Positions 37,069-46,050 of a DNA stretch of 64,000 nt are shown piece by piece (position 1 is the stretch's first letter; every line of letters starts with the position of its first letter). The notes beneath the pieces were generated by a model. It was not told where the DNA came from. It made no database searches and saw only the letters and a list, made by a program, of their open reading frames with translations. Origin of the DNA: an uncultured Flavobacteriaceae bacterium (GTDB lineage: Bacteria > Bacteroidota > Bacteroidia > Flavobacteriales > Flavobacteriaceae); NCBI GenBank assembly GCA_947502635.1, contig CANNAN010000001.1:558001-622000 (forward strand). Direction: 5' to 3'. A program made the translations under genes and the position numbers.

Positions 37069-38013
37069 TTAGTTTAGTTTAGTAGTTTGTGTTGAATCTA
37101 TAGTAATTTCATTAACAGTTTCTGTTGTTACTTCAGCATTTACATCTACCCATACATCTCCTTCTGGAGCTTTAGGGTTGGCAGGTGTTGTGCCTTGTAA
37201 TGTTAAAACATAACTTGCCACTTGTGCGATTTGTAAAGGTTTTAGTTGTTGTTTCCAAGCAATCATTCCTTTACCAGAACGACCTCCTTCTGAAACTGTT
37301 TTAAAAATATTTTTAATACCACCTCCTAAGATCCAATTTGGATCTGTTAAATTTGGGCCAATACCACCGCCGCCATCTGCCATATGACAAGCAACACATG
37401 TGGTTTCGAATATTGCTTTACCAGCATTTAAATCTGCCGCATCAGTTAGTTGAGTTACCGTATTAATATCTACTAAATTCTTAGCCGTTTTTTTATAAGC
37501 TTCTATAGCAGTTTTTGCTTCAGCCAATTCGGTTTCTAACTCGTCAATTTGATTATCACCATTAAAAACGTGGTATTTCAATAAATAAACAGCAGCGAAA
37601 ACAATAGAGATGTAAAAACCATATAACCACCAAGGTGGGAGGTTATTATCTAACTCTTTTATACCATCATAATTATGGTCTAAGATAATTTCCCCTTCTT
37701 CTTCAAGCGGCTTTTGTCCAAGAAGTTTTTTATATGTGTTTTTTAACCAAGTAAATTCATACGATTTCTCTTTGTCTGCTAAATAAATAGCCTTAGCATC
37801 ATCATCTAGTTTCTTAAACAATATATCTTCTAATATATTACCAATAGCTTCTATAGCAACTAAAATTAAAAGCACTAAGACTAGAAAAAGCAGAATTATA
37901 GGATATTCAATAAACGCTGGTTTTTCTCCAGAATCTATAAAAAATTCTATAACTCCAAAAATGATGAAGAGTATCGTAGGGATTCTTACCCAGGCTGGTA
38001 TTGATTTTTTCAT
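37069..38013 (-). CDS. ccoP: cbb3 oxidase subunit III, mono-haem CcoP
   Basis: 314 residues. Two N-terminal membrane helices, a hydrophilic stretch, a third helix ('WWLYGFYISIVFAAVYLL'), a short coiled coil ('IDELETELAEAKTAIEAYKK') and one cytochrome c domain with C206-H210 ('CVACH') and axial Met 'KGMIAWK'. Proteobacterial CcoP has two haems; only one CxxCH is present here, as in other Bacteroidota. It accepts electrons for the ccoNO core. Confidence 0.93.
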   Translation of the reverse strand: MKKSIPAWVRIPTILFIIFGVIEFFIDSGEKPAFIEYPIILLFLVLVLLILVAIEAIGNILEDILFKKLDDDAKAIYLADKEKSYEFTWLKNTYKKLLGQKPLEEEGEIILDHNYDGIKELDNNLPPWWLYGFYISIVFAAVYLLKYHVFNGDNQIDELETELAEAKTAIEAYKKTAKNLVDINTVTQLTDAADLNAGKAIFETTCVACHMADGGGGIGPNLTDPNWILGGGIKNIFKTVSEGGRSGKGMIAWKQQLKPLQIAQVASYVLTLQGTTPANPKAPEGDVWVDVNAEVTTETVNEITIDSTQTTKLN

Positions 38014-38119
38014 TTGATGGCTTTTTTTGTTATTTAATGGACATACTTCAACTGCGTTCTGAACAAGTTGTAACCTGCAATTCTATTCAGATGTAAATTC
38101 ATATTTTGAACAGTCGGTT

Positions 38120-38305
38120 TCATAATATATCGTCGTTTTGGTTGTCTAATGGAATATTACTTACGGTTTTTATATAGTCTTTTTTAGCAGTGATTACCCA
38201 CCAAAAAAGGGCTACAAAAAAGATGAAAAAGATAAGTAAAGAGATCATCGGATAAATTTCGATCCCTGTAATACTCTCCATATGGTTTTTTACAAATTTT
38301 AACAT
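38120..38305 (-). CDS. ccoQ: CcoQ-like small cbb3 oxidase subunit
   Basis: 61 residues with one membrane helix ('MISLLIFFIFFVALFWWVI') and a charged cytoplasmic tail. Identified by size, topology and place between ccoNO and ccoP. CcoQ stabilises the oxidase complex. Confidence 0.8.
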   Translation of the reverse strand: MLKFVKNHMESITGIEIYPMISLLIFFIFFVALFWWVITAKKDYIKTVSNIPLDNQNDDIL

Positions 38306-38324
38306 GTTTGTTCGTTTTTGATGG

Positions 38325-40517
38325 TTATTGTTGTGCTGTTTCTACTTTAATATCGGTTCCTAAACGCTGCAAATAGGCTATAAGAGCTACAATTTCTCTG
38401 TTCTTCATTTCAACAAATTTTTCACCATTTTCAGAAGCATATTTTTTATCGGCTTCATAAGTTTTTGCGAAATCAGGATCTGTATAAAGGTTTTGCTCTA
38501 TTTGTGCTCCTTGTACTAACATCGCTTTCTGGGCATTAGTAATGTCTTCTTCCGTATAAGGAACTCCTAATGATACCATAGCTTCCATTTTGGCTTCGGT
38601 CATCGATTTATCCAATTCACTACTGCTACCAGTTATTAACCAAGGATAACGCGGCATGATAGATCCTGATGATGTACTTTGTGGGTCGTACATGTGGTTA
38701 AAGTGCCAATTATCAGAATATTTGCCACCTAATCTATGTAAATCTGGTCCCGTACGTTTACTTCCCCAAAGGAATGGATGGTCGTAAACAAATTCACCTG
38801 CTTTTGAGTATTCTCCATAGCGTTCTACTTCACTTCTAAAAGGTCGAATCATTTGCGAATGACAACCAACGCACCCCTCACGAATGTAAATATCACGTCC
38901 TTCTAACTCAAGTGGTGTATAAGGTTTCACACTGGCTATGGTTGGAATATTAGATTTCACCATAATGGTTGGTACAATTTGAATAATACCACCAATTAAA
39001 ATAGCTACTGTTGCTAAAAGCGTTAATTGAACAGGTCTACGCTCTAACCAAGTATGCCATCCTTCGCTTGCAGTACGTCTTTTAGTAACACGTTCCAGAG
39101 CTGGAGCTTCAGCTAGTTCGTTTTCAACTTTACTACCTTGTCTAATAGTTACAATAACATTGTAAACCATAATAAGCATCCCTATAAGGAATAATGTACC
39201 TCCAATAGCACGCATCCAGTACATAGGCATAATTTCTGTTACAGTTTCTAAGAAGTTACCATATACTAATGTGCCGTCAGGATTGAATTGTTTCCACATA
39301 CTTGCTTGTGTAAATCCTGCAACATACATTGGTAAAGCATACATGATGATACCTAGTGTGCCTATCCAGAAATGTAAATTTGCTAATCCAATAGAGAATA
39401 ATTTTGTTTTGAAAAGTCTAGGGACTAACCAATATATCATACCAAAAGTTAGGAACCCATTCCATGCAAGGGCACCTACGTGTACGTGAGCAATAATCCA
39501 ATCTGTAAAGTGGGCAATAGCATTCACATTTTTAAGCGATAACATCGGCCCTTCAAATGTTGCCATACCGTAACCTGTAATAGCTACTACCATAAATTTT
39601 AAAACAGGGTCTGTACGTACTTTATCCCAAGCACCTCTAAGTGTTAAAAGCCCGTTTATCATACCGCCCCAAGATGGCATTAATAACATGATTGAAAATG
39701 CAACACCTAAGTTTTGTGCCCATTCAGGTAATGCTGTATATAATAAGTGATGAGGCCCTGCCCAGATATATATAAATATTAATGACCAGAAGTGAACAAT
39801 AGATAATCTATATGAGTATACAGGTCGGTTAGCCGCTTTAGGAATAAAATAATACATCAATCCTAAAAATGGCGTGGTTAAAAAGAATGCCACAGCATTA
39901 TGTCCATACCACCATTGTACTAAAGCATCTTGTACCCCTGCGTATACCGAGTAACTTTTTAAAGCACTAACTGGTAATTCTAAACTATTAAAAATATGAA
40001 GTACAGCAACAGTAACAAAAGTTGCTATATAAAACCAAATAGCAACATATAAGTGGCGTTGTCTTCTTTTTAGAATAGTACCAATTAAATTCCATCCAAA
40101 AACAACCCAAATAATAGCAATAGCAATATCAAAAGGCCATTCTAATTCGGCATATTCTTTAGATGTTGTATAACCTAAAGGTAATGTGATTGCTGCGCCT
40201 ACTATAATAAGTTGCCAACCCCAAAAGTTAATCTTGCTTAAAGTGTCATTAAACATTCTGGCTTTTAATAAACGTTGTGTAGAGTAATACACCCCCGCAA
40301 AAATGGCATTACCAACAAAAGCAAAAATAACGGCATTGGTGTGTAACGGTCTTAATCGACCAAAACTAAGCCAAGAAATGCCATCTGTTAGATTAGGGAA
40401 TAAAAACATAAATGCTAGTAGTAAGCCTACCAACATGCCCACAACACCCCAAAGCATGGTGGCATAAATGAAATTTTTAACGATCTTATTATCGTAATGA
40501 AATTGCTGCATTTCCAT
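38325..40517 (-). CDS. ccoNO: Fused cbb3 oxidase subunits I and II
   Basis: 730 residues. Residues 1 to about 500 are CcoN with twelve membrane helices and haem-copper ligands ('PLHTNAVIFAFVGNAIFAG', 'WWYGHNAVAFFLT', 'PHHLLYTALPEW', 'DWIIAHVHVGALAWNG'). From about 500 comes CcoO with its membrane anchor and haem c site C549 ('CVGCHSQMIRPFRSE') and 'TGPDLHRLGGKYSD', 'SIMPRYPWL'. N-O fusion is typical in Bacteroidota. It reduces oxygen to water with high affinity and pumps protons. ccoS precedes it by 9 bp. Confidence 0.97.
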   Translation of the reverse strand: MEMQQFHYDNKIVKNFIYATMLWGVVGMLVGLLLAFMFLFPNLTDGISWLSFGRLRPLHTNAVIFAFVGNAIFAGVYYSTQRLLKARMFNDTLSKINFWGWQLIIVGAAITLPLGYTTSKEYAELEWPFDIAIAIIWVVFGWNLIGTILKRRQRHLYVAIWFYIATFVTVAVLHIFNSLELPVSALKSYSVYAGVQDALVQWWYGHNAVAFFLTTPFLGLMYYFIPKAANRPVYSYRLSIVHFWSLIFIYIWAGPHHLLYTALPEWAQNLGVAFSIMLLMPSWGGMINGLLTLRGAWDKVRTDPVLKFMVVAITGYGMATFEGPMLSLKNVNAIAHFTDWIIAHVHVGALAWNGFLTFGMIYWLVPRLFKTKLFSIGLANLHFWIGTLGIIMYALPMYVAGFTQASMWKQFNPDGTLVYGNFLETVTEIMPMYWMRAIGGTLFLIGMLIMVYNVIVTIRQGSKVENELAEAPALERVTKRRTASEGWHTWLERRPVQLTLLATVAILIGGIIQIVPTIMVKSNIPTIASVKPYTPLELEGRDIYIREGCVGCHSQMIRPFRSEVERYGEYSKAGEFVYDHPFLWGSKRTGPDLHRLGGKYSDNWHFNHMYDPQSTSSGSIMPRYPWLITGSSSELDKSMTEAKMEAMVSLGVPYTEEDITNAQKAMLVQGAQIEQNLYTDPDFAKTYEADKKYASENGEKFVEMKNREIVALIAYLQRLGTDIKVETAQQ

Positions 40518-40526
40518 AATTATAGT

Positions 40527-40712
40527 TTAATCTTTTTTGGTTAGTATTGTTTTTTTGGAATTGTCTTTTACGAGTTCGTCTTCAAATAGCATTCTTACAG
40601 AAGGCGTATAACTGTCATCATACTGTCCTTTTTTTACAGCTATAATAAAGGCTATAAAAAAACTAACAGCTACAATAATACTTATAGCCAATAAAATATA
40701 AATAACACTCAT
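40527..40712 (-). CDS. ccoS: CcoS cbb3 oxidase assembly protein
   Basis: 61 residues: one membrane helix ('VIYILLAISIIVAVSFFIAFIIAV') followed by 'KKGQYDDSYTPSVRMLFED', the CcoS signature. CcoS is needed for haem and copper insertion into CcoN. Its start is about 15 bases past the predicted transcription start of the promoter at 40733-40740. Confidence 0.93.
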   Translation of the reverse strand: MSVIYILLAISIIVAVSFFIAFIIAVKKGQYDDSYTPSVRMLFEDELVKDNSKKTILTKKD

Positions 40713-40732
40713 ACCTACTTGAAGTTATGGTT

Positions 40733-40776
40733 CAAAATTACTGTCATACCTATTGTTAAAAAATGACTTTTGTCAT
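40733..40776 (-). promoter_or_regulatory. ccoS-ccoNOQP promoter with FNR-like palindrome
   Basis: Perfect palindrome ATGAC-TTTT-GTCAT (40763-40776, centre 40769.5). The minus strand carries TAATTTTG (40740-40733), a full TAnnTTTG match ending 36.5 bp from the centre. Same geometry as at hemN and ccoI. It lies just behind the ccoI stop, giving the oxidase genes their own promoter. Confidence 0.8.
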
Positions 40777-40786
40777 GTTCTATTCT

Positions 40787-43162
40787 TTAATTTAGTTTTT
40801 TACCTAAAATGTTTGTTGCTATCGTTGTAAATGCGACGATACTAATAGAACTAAGCGGCATCAAAATAGCTGCTACCACTGGTTCTAACTGGCCTGTTAC
40901 GGCAAAATAGAGTCCGATGCTATTATATATGAATGAGAGTAAAAAACTCCATTTAATAATTTTTATAGCGGATTTAGATATTTTTATATAATTAAATAAT
41001 TGATTGAATTTTGAGGCATCTAAGATAGCATCACAAGCAGGGGAAAAGACATTCACATTCTCCGAAATAGCAATACCTACATTGCTTTGGGCCAAGGCAC
41101 CAGCATCATTTAATCCATCACCAATCATTAATACATTGGCGCCTTCGTTTTGATGGTATTTAATGTATTCTAATTTGTCTTCTGGTTTTTGATTGAAAAG
41201 TAACTTTGTTTTAGTTGGAAGCAGTTTTGTCAAGTTGTCTTTTTCACCAGCATTATCGCCAGAGAGAATGACCAGATCATACTCTTTTTTAAGCGTGTTA
41301 AATAGTTGAGAAATCCCTTTTCTATAGGTATTATAGAATGTAAACTTACCTTTGTACTTATTATTAGTGCTTATATGAACAGCAGTATTCAATGTTGTAG
41401 TTTCTGTTGTATGGCCAACAAAAGGGGCAGAGCCTATTTTTATGTTATGGCCTTTGTATTTTGCTTCAATTCCTTTTCCTAAAAATTCTTCATAAGTATC
41501 TAAAGTAAGAATGTCATGTTTATTTAGGATACTATATAAGGATCTGCTTAATGGATGATTAGATCCTCGTAATGTACTCTTTAATAAAGTTTCTTCATCT
41601 AAAGAAAGTTCAGAGCCTTCGTAGTTTATAGACGTTTCTTTATTGGCAGTTATAGTACCTGTTTTGTCAAAAATAATAGTGTTTATTTTAGCTAATTGTT
41701 CAATGACACTGGCATTTTTTAGATAGCATTTTTTCTTACCTAAAATCCGTAATATATTCCCAAAAGTGAAAGGTGCAGATAATGCAATGGCACATGGACA
41801 TGCGATGATTAATACTGAAGTAAAAACATTTAATGCTTTACTTGAGTCTGTTAATAGCCAAAATGTGGTAGCTATTAATGCAATTAATAAAATGACAATT
41901 GTAAAACGCTTACTAATACTATTGGTAATATTAGTAAACGATAATTCTTTGTCTTTTTTAAATACATCATTACTCCAAAGTTGTGTTAAATAACTTTGCT
42001 CAACCGATTTTAATACATCGACTTCAATACTACCCTCTAACTGTTTACCTCCTGCAAATAATTTATCACCTGATTGTTTTGATACCGTTTTAGATTCACC
42101 TGTTACAAAACTATAATCGATACGAGCTGTTCCTTTTATTAAAATACAATCGACAGGAATAAGTTCCTCGTTTCTAATAAGTAACCGATCGCCTTTTTCA
42201 ATATCATATACTTGGACGGATTCTTCTGTGCCTTCTGTTGTTATTTTCGTAATACCGATAGGGAAATACGATTTGTAATCGCGCTCAAAAGATAAAAACG
42301 TATATGTCTTTTGTTGAAAAAACTTCCCTAATAATAAAAAGAAGATGAGTCCTGTTAAGCTATCAAAAAAGCCAGAACCTGCATCGAAAATGATTTCAGC
42401 AGAACTTCTAACAAATAATACCAAAACACCTAAAGCAATTGGAACATCAATATTTAAAATTTTAGATCGTAGTCCTTTAAAAGCAGAAATAAAATAATCT
42501 TGTGCTGAATAGAAAACAACGGGAAGTGAAAAGAAAAACATCAGCCATCTAAAAAGAGGTTTATACTTTTCTATCCAAAAGCCATCGACTTGAAAGTACT
42601 CTGGAAAAGATAAAAACATGACATTTCCAAAAGCAAAACCTGCGATTCCTAATTTATATATTAAGGAGCGGTCAACATGCTTTTTTCCAATACTATAATC
42701 GTCTAAACTTATAAAAGGTTCGTAGCCAATACTACTTAATAATGCGACAAGGTTTTTTAATGTTAGTGATTCGCTGTTAAAAGAGACGCGCACATTTTTT
42801 TTGCCAAAATTGACTATAGATGTGCTTATCGCAGGATTTAGTTTGTTTAAATTTTCTAAAATCCAGATGCAGGAACTACAATGAATATGTGGAATATATA
42901 ATGTGACTATTTGAGTTGTATCATTATTAAATTCTAATAATTGCTCAACAATTTTAGCGTTATCTAAAAAGTTATATTTACCTTCAATATCTTTAGGAGT
43001 CGCTCCTGGGGCTTGTTGTAAATCGTAATAACAAGTTAAATCATTTACTGAAAAAATTTCGTAGACAGTTTTACAACCATTACAACAAAATGATTTATCA
43101 TCAAATGTAATTGTAGAAGAAGTAGCATCTAACCCACAATGAAAACATGTGTTGTTGCCCAT
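40787..43162 (-). CDS. ccoI: CcoI copper-transporting P-type ATPase
   Basis: The ORF track starts at 43210, but the predicted promoter places transcription start near 43183, so ATG 43162 is chosen (791 residues, starting 'MGNNTCFHCG'). An N-terminal metal-binding region ('CFHCG', 'CCNGCKTVYE') and a ferredoxin-like HMA domain with 'HCSSCIW' precede eight membrane helices. P-type motifs: 'ACPCAIALSAP', 'FDKTGTIT', 'GDGLNDAGAL'. It exports Cu(I) to load the cbb3 active site (FixI/CcoI group). Confidence 0.94.
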   Translation of the reverse strand: MGNNTCFHCGLDATSSTITFDDKSFCCNGCKTVYEIFSVNDLTCYYDLQQAPGATPKDIEGKYNFLDNAKIVEQLLEFNNDTTQIVTLYIPHIHCSSCIWILENLNKLNPAISTSIVNFGKKNVRVSFNSESLTLKNLVALLSSIGYEPFISLDDYSIGKKHVDRSLIYKLGIAGFAFGNVMFLSFPEYFQVDGFWIEKYKPLFRWLMFFFSLPVVFYSAQDYFISAFKGLRSKILNIDVPIALGVLVLFVRSSAEIIFDAGSGFFDSLTGLIFFLLLGKFFQQKTYTFLSFERDYKSYFPIGITKITTEGTEESVQVYDIEKGDRLLIRNEELIPVDCILIKGTARIDYSFVTGESKTVSKQSGDKLFAGGKQLEGSIEVDVLKSVEQSYLTQLWSNDVFKKDKELSFTNITNSISKRFTIVILLIALIATTFWLLTDSSKALNVFTSVLIIACPCAIALSAPFTFGNILRILGKKKCYLKNASVIEQLAKINTIIFDKTGTITANKETSINYEGSELSLDEETLLKSTLRGSNHPLSRSLYSILNKHDILTLDTYEEFLGKGIEAKYKGHNIKIGSAPFVGHTTETTTLNTAVHISTNNKYKGKFTFYNTYRKGISQLFNTLKKEYDLVILSGDNAGEKDNLTKLLPTKTKLLFNQKPEDKLEYIKYHQNEGANVLMIGDGLNDAGALAQSNVGIAISENVNVFSPACDAILDASKFNQLFNYIKISKSAIKIIKWSFLLSFIYNSIGLYFAVTGQLEPVVAAILMPLSSISIVAFTTIATNILGKKLN

Positions 43163-43188
43163 TATTTTTTGCTCATTTATACCTGCAA

Positions 43189-43232
43189 CAAAAGTCATAA
43201 ATGATTTCACTTTATAATATGATAATTGTCAT
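43189..43232 (-). promoter_or_regulatory. ccoI promoter with FNR-like palindrome
   Basis: ATGAT-AATT-GTCAT (43219-43232, centre 43225.5). The minus strand has GACTTTTG (43196-43189), one mismatch from TAnnTTTG, ending exactly 36.5 bp from the centre. The site lies between ccoI and the divergent Crp/Fnr gene and could also affect the latter, where no matching -7 is seen at that distance. Confidence 0.7.
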
Positions 43233-43269
43233 GTTTTATTTATTTTTACAGAACTTCAATTAATATATT

Positions 43270-43947
43270 ATGGGTAAATGTGAACAATGCATTATCAAAC
43301 AGTTTAATTCACTTAAGTCTTTGACTAAAGATGAGTTGGTGCGTATTTCTAATTGTAAAACGTCTCACATTATAAAAAAAGGGACTGTTATTTTTGAAGA
43401 GGGAGATGCTGTAAATGGCGTGTACTGTGTTAAAGATGGCATTTGTAAACTTTCTAAGTTGAGTGAAAATGGTAAAGATCAAATAGTCAAAATGGTTGTT
43501 AAAGGCCAATTACTTGGTCAGCGCTCTCTTGTAAGTGATGAGAATTCTAATTTACAGGCAACAGCTTTAAATGATATGGAAGTTTGTTTTATTCCTAAAA
43601 GTGAAATAATGGCGGATCTTCAAAAGAATCCCAAATTTTCATTTGATGTTTTGAAAGACATGGCCCATGATTTAAAAGAAGCTGACGATATTATAGTTAA
43701 CATGGCTCAAAAATCTGTAAGACAACGTTTGGCAGAAGCATTAATTTATATACATGATAGCTTTGGGGTTAACCCAGATGGTACACTTAGTGTTTTGTTA
43801 TCTCGTGAAGATTTTGCTAATATAGTCGGTACTGCTACAGAGTCGGCAATAAGAGTTTTGTCTCAGTTTAAAAAAGAAGGTCTTATTTCTACTATAGGGA
43901 AACAAATTAAGATTGAAAGCTTAGAAGGGCTAAAACGAATTGAATAG
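43270..43947 (+). CDS. Crp/Fnr-family regulator, candidate oxygen-responsive activator
   Basis: 225 residues: cyclic-nucleotide-binding-like beta roll (about 20-140), dimer helix and winged helix with 'LSREDFANIVGTATESAIRVL'. C4 and C7 ('CEQC') and C106 ('VCFIP') correspond in place to three of the four FNR iron-sulfur ligands; the third N-terminal FNR cysteine is not in the usual spot, although C29 is near. The recognition helix keeps Glu and Arg (E-S-A-I-R) but has Ile where FNR has Ser. It is divergent from ccoI and is the natural candidate to bind the ATGAY-N4-RTCAT sites. Confidence 0.9.
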   Translation: MGKCEQCIIKQFNSLKSLTKDELVRISNCKTSHIIKKGTVIFEEGDAVNGVYCVKDGICKLSKLSENGKDQIVKMVVKGQLLGQRSLVSDENSNLQATALNDMEVCFIPKSEIMADLQKNPKFSFDVLKDMAHDLKEADDIIVNMAQKSVRQRLAEALIYIHDSFGVNPDGTLSVLLSREDFANIVGTATESAIRVLSQFKKEGLISTIGKQIKIESLEGLKRIE

Positions 43948-43962
43948 TTATTAAATATAAAA

Positions 43963-44068
43963 GAGGCTGTCTCAAAAGGTAAATAAAAATATAATGTCCA
44001 GTTGAGCGCAGTCGAAACCTCTTTCTTTAAATGAGGTGCTTTAGTTCTCGACTGCGCTCGAACGGACA
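43963..44068. repeat. Palindromic element between convergent genes (copy 4, with GAGCGCAGTCGA core)
   Basis: Starts gaggctgtctcaaaaggt 15 bp behind the Crp/Fnr stop, like copies 1-3. A large dyad follows: tgtccagttgagcgcagtcg (from 43995) pairs with cgactgcgctcgaacggaca (to 44068) with a few mismatches; the loop contains cctc / gagg. The 'gttcgagcgcagtcgagaac' type core is one I know as a frequent flavobacterial repeat. Confidence 0.7.
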
Positions 44069-44101
44069 AAAATTAGATTTTTCTGAACGTTTTTACTTTT
44101 T

Positions 44102-46048
44102 TTAACTTGCTGTTTCCGCTTCCATTTCTTTTACAGGAATTTCACCATCTATAGGAATATTTTCTTTTTTAAGATAAGTATCCAGAAATTTAAGAATACT
44201 ACTGTAAGCTTCAATTTGATTTTCTTTCTTTACAAAACCATGACCTTCATCTTCAAATAAAACATATTCAACAGGGACCCCATTTTTACGAACACCAGCA
44301 ACGATTTCATCAGACTCTACTTGTAAAACTCTAGGGTCTGTGGCGCCTTGTAAAACAATTAAAGGTTTAGTTACTTTATCGGTATGAAATAAAGGAGATA
44401 TTTTATGCAGTCTTATAGAATCTGCTGTATGAGGATTTCCTAATTCTTTATAAAGAGCCTCTTTAAAAGATTCCCACCATGGCGGGATACTTTTTAGTGT
44501 ACGAATCCAGTTTGTAACTCCAAATAAATTAACACCTACAGCAAATTCTTCTGGCGTATAGGTTAATGCGGCCATCGTCACATAGCCACCATAAGATCCA
44601 CCCATAATACCAATTTTATCAGCATCAATTTCTGGCTGTGCGGCTAGCCAATTTTTACCTTCTACACAATCTTGTAAATCTTTTTCACCATGATTTAGAT
44701 CGTCCATTTGATAAAATGTTTTTCCATAACCACTACTTCCACGGTTATTTACAGCGAGTACTGCATAACCATGGTTGACAAGATATTGTGTTAAAGAACT
44801 AAAATTTTGTCTACTTTGTCCACCTGGTCCGCCGTGTACTAAAACAAGCGCAGGTACTTTATCTTCAGCAGATGCCTTATGTGGTAAATAATAAATGGCG
44901 GGAATTTCTAAACTATCAAAGGATTTATATCTAATGACTTTAGCGGTTACTAAATGATTGACATCTATATCTTTATTAAGTACATTAGTGAGTTGGTGTT
45001 GTTCTTTGTTGGCGAGATTGTATGTGAATAAATTTGAAGGGCTATTAGAACCGCCAACATACATACGCATCATAGTTTCGTCTCTAGAAAGACCAACACT
45101 CGTTATACTTCCATTTTGAAAATCTGGAAGTTCTATATTTTCACCTGAACCCATATCCAATATTTCTATGGCGTTTTTGGCATCTTCATTTATAAAACTT
45201 ACCATGTATTTCTCATTGTGAGTAAAATAAATACCATTTATGTCCCAAGGTTTTTCTAAAACTTTTTCCTTTTTTTCTGTAGCAATGTCATATTTCATCA
45301 CATATGAAAACTCCGCACCATCATCTGTGGTATAATAAAGTGTTTTGTTGTTTAAAGTGAAGTCCTGAGCAGAATTACCACTTTGATTTTCGTTTATTTT
45401 TGTTAGCGATTTGTCAGTTCTATTATAAATAAAAATATCACTATCATTTGTGTTTATGACTTTACTTAAAGCCAAGAGGTTCTTATTACTAGAAATAGCG
45501 TTAAAATTGTAACCTTCATCATTTTGGTAAATGAGTTCGGAAGACATATTTCCAATGGTCATTTCATAAACGTCCATATAACGTTTGTCTCTTTTATTAG
45601 AGCCATACATAAAACTCTTGCCATCATGAGACCAACCGTAAAAAGAAGCTCTGGCGCCTTCATCTGGGGTTAGTTCTGTAATGGTACTATCAATGTCCCG
45701 TAAGTATAAATGATAAATTTCATCACCATTATTATCGGCTCTATATAACATACGTCCATCATTTGGAAAATAAGAAATGCCAAAAATTGATGAAGAATCT
45801 GAAGCCGTGATAGGCATAAAGTCACCTCCTGTTGTAGGAACCGTATACATATTATAAATTCCAGATCGATTACTAGAGACTAATAATTTAGATTTGTCAG
45901 GAGAAAAACTTCCTCCACCCACAGCTTCATTATCCATGAACTGTTCAATCGTGTACTCTTTTAAATTAAGAGCGATTTCTTTTGTTTGTTTTTCTTTTTT
46001 ACAAGAGATAAACAAAACCAAAAGGACTAAGGTTACCAGTTTATTCAT
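44102..46048 (-). CDS. S9-family (prolyl oligopeptidase) lipoprotein peptidase
   Basis: 648 residues with lipobox 'VLFISC'. A beta-propeller of about 350 residues ('FSPDKSKLLVSSNRSGIYNMY') precedes the alpha/beta-hydrolase domain. Catalytic Ser is in 'GGSYGGYVTMAAL', Asp in 'GATDPRV' and His in 'DEGHGFVKK'. This is the acylaminoacyl/dipeptidyl peptidase branch. It begins 2 bp behind the large VPS10/BNR gene, so the two are one operon; peptide breakdown at the envelope is the likely role. Confidence 0.92.
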   Translation of the reverse strand: MNKLVTLVLLVLFISCKKEKQTKEIALNLKEYTIEQFMDNEAVGGGSFSPDKSKLLVSSNRSGIYNMYTVPTTGGDFMPITASDSSSIFGISYFPNDGRMLYRADNNGDEIYHLYLRDIDSTITELTPDEGARASFYGWSHDGKSFMYGSNKRDKRYMDVYEMTIGNMSSELIYQNDEGYNFNAISSNKNLLALSKVINTNDSDIFIYNRTDKSLTKINENQSGNSAQDFTLNNKTLYYTTDDGAEFSYVMKYDIATEKKEKVLEKPWDINGIYFTHNEKYMVSFINEDAKNAIEILDMGSGENIELPDFQNGSITSVGLSRDETMMRMYVGGSNSPSNLFTYNLANKEQHQLTNVLNKDIDVNHLVTAKVIRYKSFDSLEIPAIYYLPHKASAEDKVPALVLVHGGPGGQSRQNFSSLTQYLVNHGYAVLAVNNRGSSGYGKTFYQMDDLNHGEKDLQDCVEGKNWLAAQPEIDADKIGIMGGSYGGYVTMAALTYTPEEFAVGVNLFGVTNWIRTLKSIPPWWESFKEALYKELGNPHTADSIRLHKISPLFHTDKVTKPLIVLQGATDPRVLQVESDEIVAGVRKNGVPVEYVLFEDEGHGFVKKENQIEAYSSILKFLDTYLKKENIPIDGEIPVKEMEAETAS

Positions 46049-46050
46049 AT

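Noticed and set aside
40787-43162. Horizontal acquisition of the oxidase/copper ATPase region
   Set aside because: No mobility gene, tRNA or composition break; gene order is that usual in Flavobacteriaceae.
43309-44069. Minus-strand ORFs over the Crp/Fnr gene and its 3' hairpin
   Set aside because: They are antisense to a clear Crp/Fnr reading frame, and the second arises from the palindromic repeat.
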